Positions 6,120 through 7,689 of a DNA stretch of 7,689 bases are shown here, piece by piece (position 1 is the stretch's first letter; every line of letters begins with the position of its first letter). The stretch spans positions 1-7,689 of the forward strand of contig JAPLZI010000008.1 in assembly GCA_026395095.1 (NCBI GenBank), written 5' to 3'. Made by a program: the position numbers and the translations under genes. This DNA comes from Candidatus Tayloriibacteriota bacterium. Its GTDB lineage: Bacteria; Patescibacteriota; Minisyncoccia; Phycocordibacterales; PALSA-1337. The notes below the pieces were generated by a model. That model ran no database searches, had not been told where the DNA came from, and saw only the letters and a program-made list of their open reading frames with translations.

Positions 6120-6374
6120 ATGTCGAAAAGAATTTTCGTGGGCTCGATCGCTTGGGCTACGACTTCTGACGGCTTGAAGAAACTCTTCGAGACTGTCGGA
6201 TCTGTCGCCAAGGCTGATGTTCTCACGGACAAGATGACCGGTCGTTCTCGCGGTTTCGGATTCGTAGAAATGGATTCCGATGCCGATGCAGACGCCGCGA
6301 TCTCGAAGCTGAATGGCGCCGAGCTCGATGGCCGCAAGATCGTCGTCTCCGAAGCTCGTCCGAAGGCGGAGTAA
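6120..6374 (+). CDS. Single-RRM RNA-binding protein
   Basis: This 84-residue protein is essentially one RNA recognition motif. RNP2 is R4-I-F-V-G-S-I10 and RNP1 is R44-G-F-G-F-V-E-M51; aromatic residues F6, F46 and F48 are at the RNA-stacking positions. The ATG at 6120 is chosen over an in-frame GTG at 6060 because the RRM fold begins directly after it and GGTGA lies 8 nt upstream. There is no glycine-rich tail, and the C-terminus ends just after the last beta strand (E-A-R-P-K-A-E). Small bacterial RRM proteins bind single-stranded RNA and are often linked to cold adaptation or RNA chaperoning. The gene is GC-richer to the eye than the upstream cassette and ends in its own strong terminator, so it appears independent of that cassette. 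Confidence 0.92.
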   Translation: MSKRIFVGSIAWATTSDGLKKLFETVGSVAKADVLTDKMTGRSRGFGFVEMDSDADADAAISKLNGAELDGRKIVVSEARPKAE

Positions 6375-6375
6375 T

Positions 6376-6401
6376 AAAAAGGCCCCTTCGGGGGCTTTTT
6401 T
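6376..6401. terminator. Strong bidirectional UUCG-loop terminator
   Basis: AAAAAGGCCCC-TTCG-GGGGCTTTTTT forms an 11-bp stem (one G-U pair) with a C(UUCG)G tetraloop, flanked by an A-tract and a T-tract. It begins two bases after the RRM stop and, read in reverse, serves the convergent LOG gene, whose stop codon (6402-6400) overlaps its last bases. Confidence 0.93.
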
Positions 6402-7083
6402 AGTTAATATTCTTCCACCACTCCGAGGTCGGCGCCTTCTTTATGATCTCCACCGCGCGGTCGTAGCTGTCGGTGATTTCAAATAGATTTAGATCATCAT
6501 AGTTGATGGTTTTCTTTTCGCCAAGCATCTGTTTTTCCATGAAGTCCTTTAATGGATTCCAGAAACTCGATCCGAATAAGATGATCGGAACCCGAGGGAT
6601 TCTATTCGTCTGGATGAGAGTCAGTATGCTGAATAATTCATCGAAAGTTCCGAAGCCTCCTGGAAAGAAAACATAAGCTTCGGCCGCAAATGTGAGCATA
6701 GTCTTTCTTGCAAAGAAATAGGTAAAGTTTATGTTGTCTGAGGTATAGATATTAGGATTGCGCTTGCGCAGGAGATTGATTCGCAGGCCGATCGATAGGC
6801 CGCCAGCCTCAGTCGCGCCCTTCGACGATGCTTCCATGATGCCTGGGCCGCCGCCGCTCACTATTGTGTATTTGGTGTCAGTGACAATCTTTTTTGCCAA
6901 TTCATAGGCGTTTTTATAGTGTTCGCTGGTAGGAAGCGCCATGGAAGAGCCGAATACCGTGACAGATCGCGGGTATTTCTCTAGGAATTCAAAGCCGCGC
7001 CGGAATTCCTGCTGAATGTGATCGAGATGTACCTCGATGGAGGTCTCATGATTGTTCGAAATATGTGGATGGTCGTTTGACAT
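6400..7083 (-). CDS. LOG-family (lysine decarboxylase-like fold) nucleotide phosphoribohydrolase
   Basis: This 227-residue protein carries the two diagnostic LOG motifs: S-G-G-G-P-G-I-M-E-A (76-85) and P-G-G-F-G-T-F-D-E-L (141-150). R126-K127 lie in the F-F-A-R-K-T-M-L segment between them. LOG enzymes cleave the N-glycosidic bond of nucleoside 5'-monophosphates (cytokinin ribotides in plants, general nucleotides for bacterial PpnN-type enzymes); here a nucleotide-salvage role is likelier, and the exact substrate is unknown. The ATG at 7083 is chosen because the homologous region starts soon after. An in-frame extension to 7332 would lie antisense to tgt and has no family similarity. No ribosome-binding site is seen, and a TATAAT box sits seven bases upstream. 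It is convergent with the RRM gene and divergent from tgt. Confidence 0.9.
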   Translation of the reverse strand: MSNDHPHISNNHETSIEVHLDHIQQEFRRGFEFLEKYPRSVTVFGSSMALPTSEHYKNAYELAKKIVTDTKYTIVSGGGPGIMEASSKGATEAGGLSIGLRINLLRKRNPNIYTSDNINFTYFFARKTMLTFAAEAYVFFPGGFGTFDELFSILTLIQTNRIPRVPIILFGSSFWNPLKDFMEKQMLGEKKTINYDDLNLFEITDSYDRAVEIIKKAPTSEWWKNIN

Positions 7084-7106
7084 GGCGACTATTATAACAC
7101 TATTCT
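7077..7106 (+). promoter_or_regulatory. tgt: Candidate tgt promoter overlapping the LOG start codon
   Basis: TTGACA (7077-7082), an 18-bp spacer and TATTCT (7101-7106, 4 of 6 to consensus) would start transcription near 7113, about 23 nt before the tgt ATG. The -35 overlaps the LOG start codon on the other strand, and the two promoters overlap within 52 bp. Confidence 0.35.
7091..7099 (-). promoter_or_regulatory. Extended -10 promoter of the LOG gene
   Basis: On the minus strand the sequence reads TG-T-TATAAT, a perfect extended -10, with the ATG beginning eight bases after the last T of the hexamer. No clear -35 is found at 17 bp. Transcription would begin at or next to the start codon, implying a leaderless message. 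Confidence 0.55.
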
Positions 7107-7135
7107 TACCTAATCCCACTCTAATACCAAATATC

Positions 7136-7689
7136 ATGTTCAGATTCAATATTGAAAAGCGTTTACCAAAGTCGTCGGATCGTAGTGGTCGTGGACGGGC
7201 TGGTATCATAAAAACACCGCATGGCAATATCGAAACGCCGGCTTTCATTCCCGTTGGCACGAAGGCGACGATCAAAGCCCTATTGCCGGAGCAGGTACGC
7301 GATCTCTGCGGCGCACAAGCGGTTTTGGGCAATACATACCATTTATATCTTCAGCCTGGCGCAGAGATTGTCCGGAAAGCCGGTGGGTTAGGAATGTTCA
7401 TGAATTGGTCAGGGCCTACCTTTACCGACTCCGGTGGTTTTCAGGCTTTCTCATTGCAGGGAGGTTTGAAAGATCGCTCGTCGAAGTTTGCAGATTTCGA
7501 GAAGGAACAGCGAGAACATGCACTGAGGAACACTTCGCAGGAAATTCCTAGCAAGGAATTTCCGAGATGTAGCGCGGGCTCTGCAGAGCCCGACGCGTGT
7601 TCCGAAGTACATGTTCCTGCTGCTCCTCTTGCGACTGTCGACGATGACGGCGTTACATTCAAGTCCATCATAGATGGCTCAACTCACCG
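7136..7689 (+). CDS. tgt: tRNA-guanine (queuine/preQ1) transglycosylase, 3' partial, with large insertion
   Basis: The first 184 residues of TGT are present; the gene runs off the window. TGT exchanges guanine-34 in the anticodon of GUN-type tRNAs for preQ1 (or queuine). Seen are R-A-G-I-I-K-T-P-H-G-N-I-E-T-P-A-F-I-P-V-G-T (21-42), L-G-N-T-Y-H-L-Y-L-Q-P-G (64-75), and the active-site loop D98-S-G-G-F-Q (first Asp is the TGT substrate-binding Asp). After F-S-L (105-107) the reading frame continues for about 64 residues before the G-V-T-F-K-S segment (172-177). E. coli TGT has about nine residues there. Much of this extra stretch is a nested palindromic DNA element. The frame is uninterrupted. 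The start at 7136 has no obvious ribosome-binding site but begins directly before the conserved N-terminal strand. Confidence 0.92.
   Translation, partial: MFRFNIEKRLPKSSDRSGRGRAGIIKTPHGNIETPAFIPVGTKATIKALLPEQVRDLCGAQAVLGNTYHLYLQPGAEIVRKAGGLGMFMNWSGPTFTDSGGFQAFSLQGGLKDRSSKFADFEKEQREHALRNTSQEIPSKEFPRCSAGSAEPDACSEVHVPAAPLATVDDDGVTFKSIIDGSTH
7503..7627. repeat. Nested palindromic element inside tgt
   Basis: An outer inverted repeat pairs 7503-7533 with 7597-7627 (25 of 31 positions complementary; the core 7514-7533 with 7597-7616 is 17 of 20). Inside are two further dyads. GGAAATTCCT (7540-7549) pairs perfectly with AGGAATTTCC (7554-7563) around AGCA. GGGCTCTGCAGAGCCC (7576-7591) is a perfect 16-bp palindrome. 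The whole could fold as a three-way junction. It is translated in frame (about residues 123-164). It resembles Rickettsia palindromic elements in behaviour; no sequence relationship is claimed. Confidence 0.75.

Noticed and set aside
7084..7332. N-terminal extension of the LOG gene on the minus strand
   Set aside because: It is antisense to the conserved tgt 5' end, has no family similarity and lies upstream of a clear -10 box.
7441..7671. Minus-strand ORF of 76 codons opposite tgt
   Set aside because: It arises from the palindromic element and the antisense of conserved tgt codons.

Overview
The window looks like chromosomal DNA from a Candidate Phyla Radiation (Patescibacteria, Parcubacteria-like) bacterium. 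This is inferred from the mix of genes: a GNVGIGT-repeat/S74 surface protein, a stand-alone RRM protein, a LOG-family protein, a tgt with an enlarged loop, a DUF2779 nuclease and a divergent four-helix-bundle protein. Weak or absent Shine-Dalgarno sites, and -10 boxes lying almost on start codons, also fit. No rRNA, tRNA, CRISPR array or intact transposase is visible.

Layout. Positions 2-2368 hold the 3' part of a long fibre-like surface protein: GNVGIGT modules, an S74 intramolecular chaperone domain, a coiled coil and a Thr/Val/Pro-rich tail. Positions 2369-2844 have no large gene but much structure: a three-copy 22-bp operator-like array, an extended -10 box, a possible leaderless 45-codon ORF with an internal hairpin, a palindrome, a second promoter candidate and two tandem stem-loops. 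Positions 2845-6033 form a tight three-gene cassette: (i) a zinc-ribbon/HTH/PD-(D/E)XK nuclease fusion, (ii) a four-helix-bundle (S23/Avd-like) protein, and (iii) a DUF2779 protein joining a RecB-like nuclease to a DEDDy-type exonuclease. Positions 6120-6374 encode a small RRM protein ending in a strong UUCG terminator, shared with the convergent LOG-family gene (7083-6400, minus). Divergent from LOG is the 5' part of tgt (7136 to the window end), whose coding sequence contains a roughly 125-bp nested palindromic element.

How the genes relate. The cassette is AT-richer to the eye than the flanking RRM and tgt genes. It carries two predicted nucleases and a transposase-like DNA-binding module, so it is probably an acquired nucleic-acid-processing or defence-like island; this is inference. 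The flanking genes look like housekeeping: tRNA modification (tgt), nucleotide metabolism (LOG) and RNA binding (RRM). The two most distinctive signals are the cassette with its structured leader and the in-frame palindromic element in tgt.
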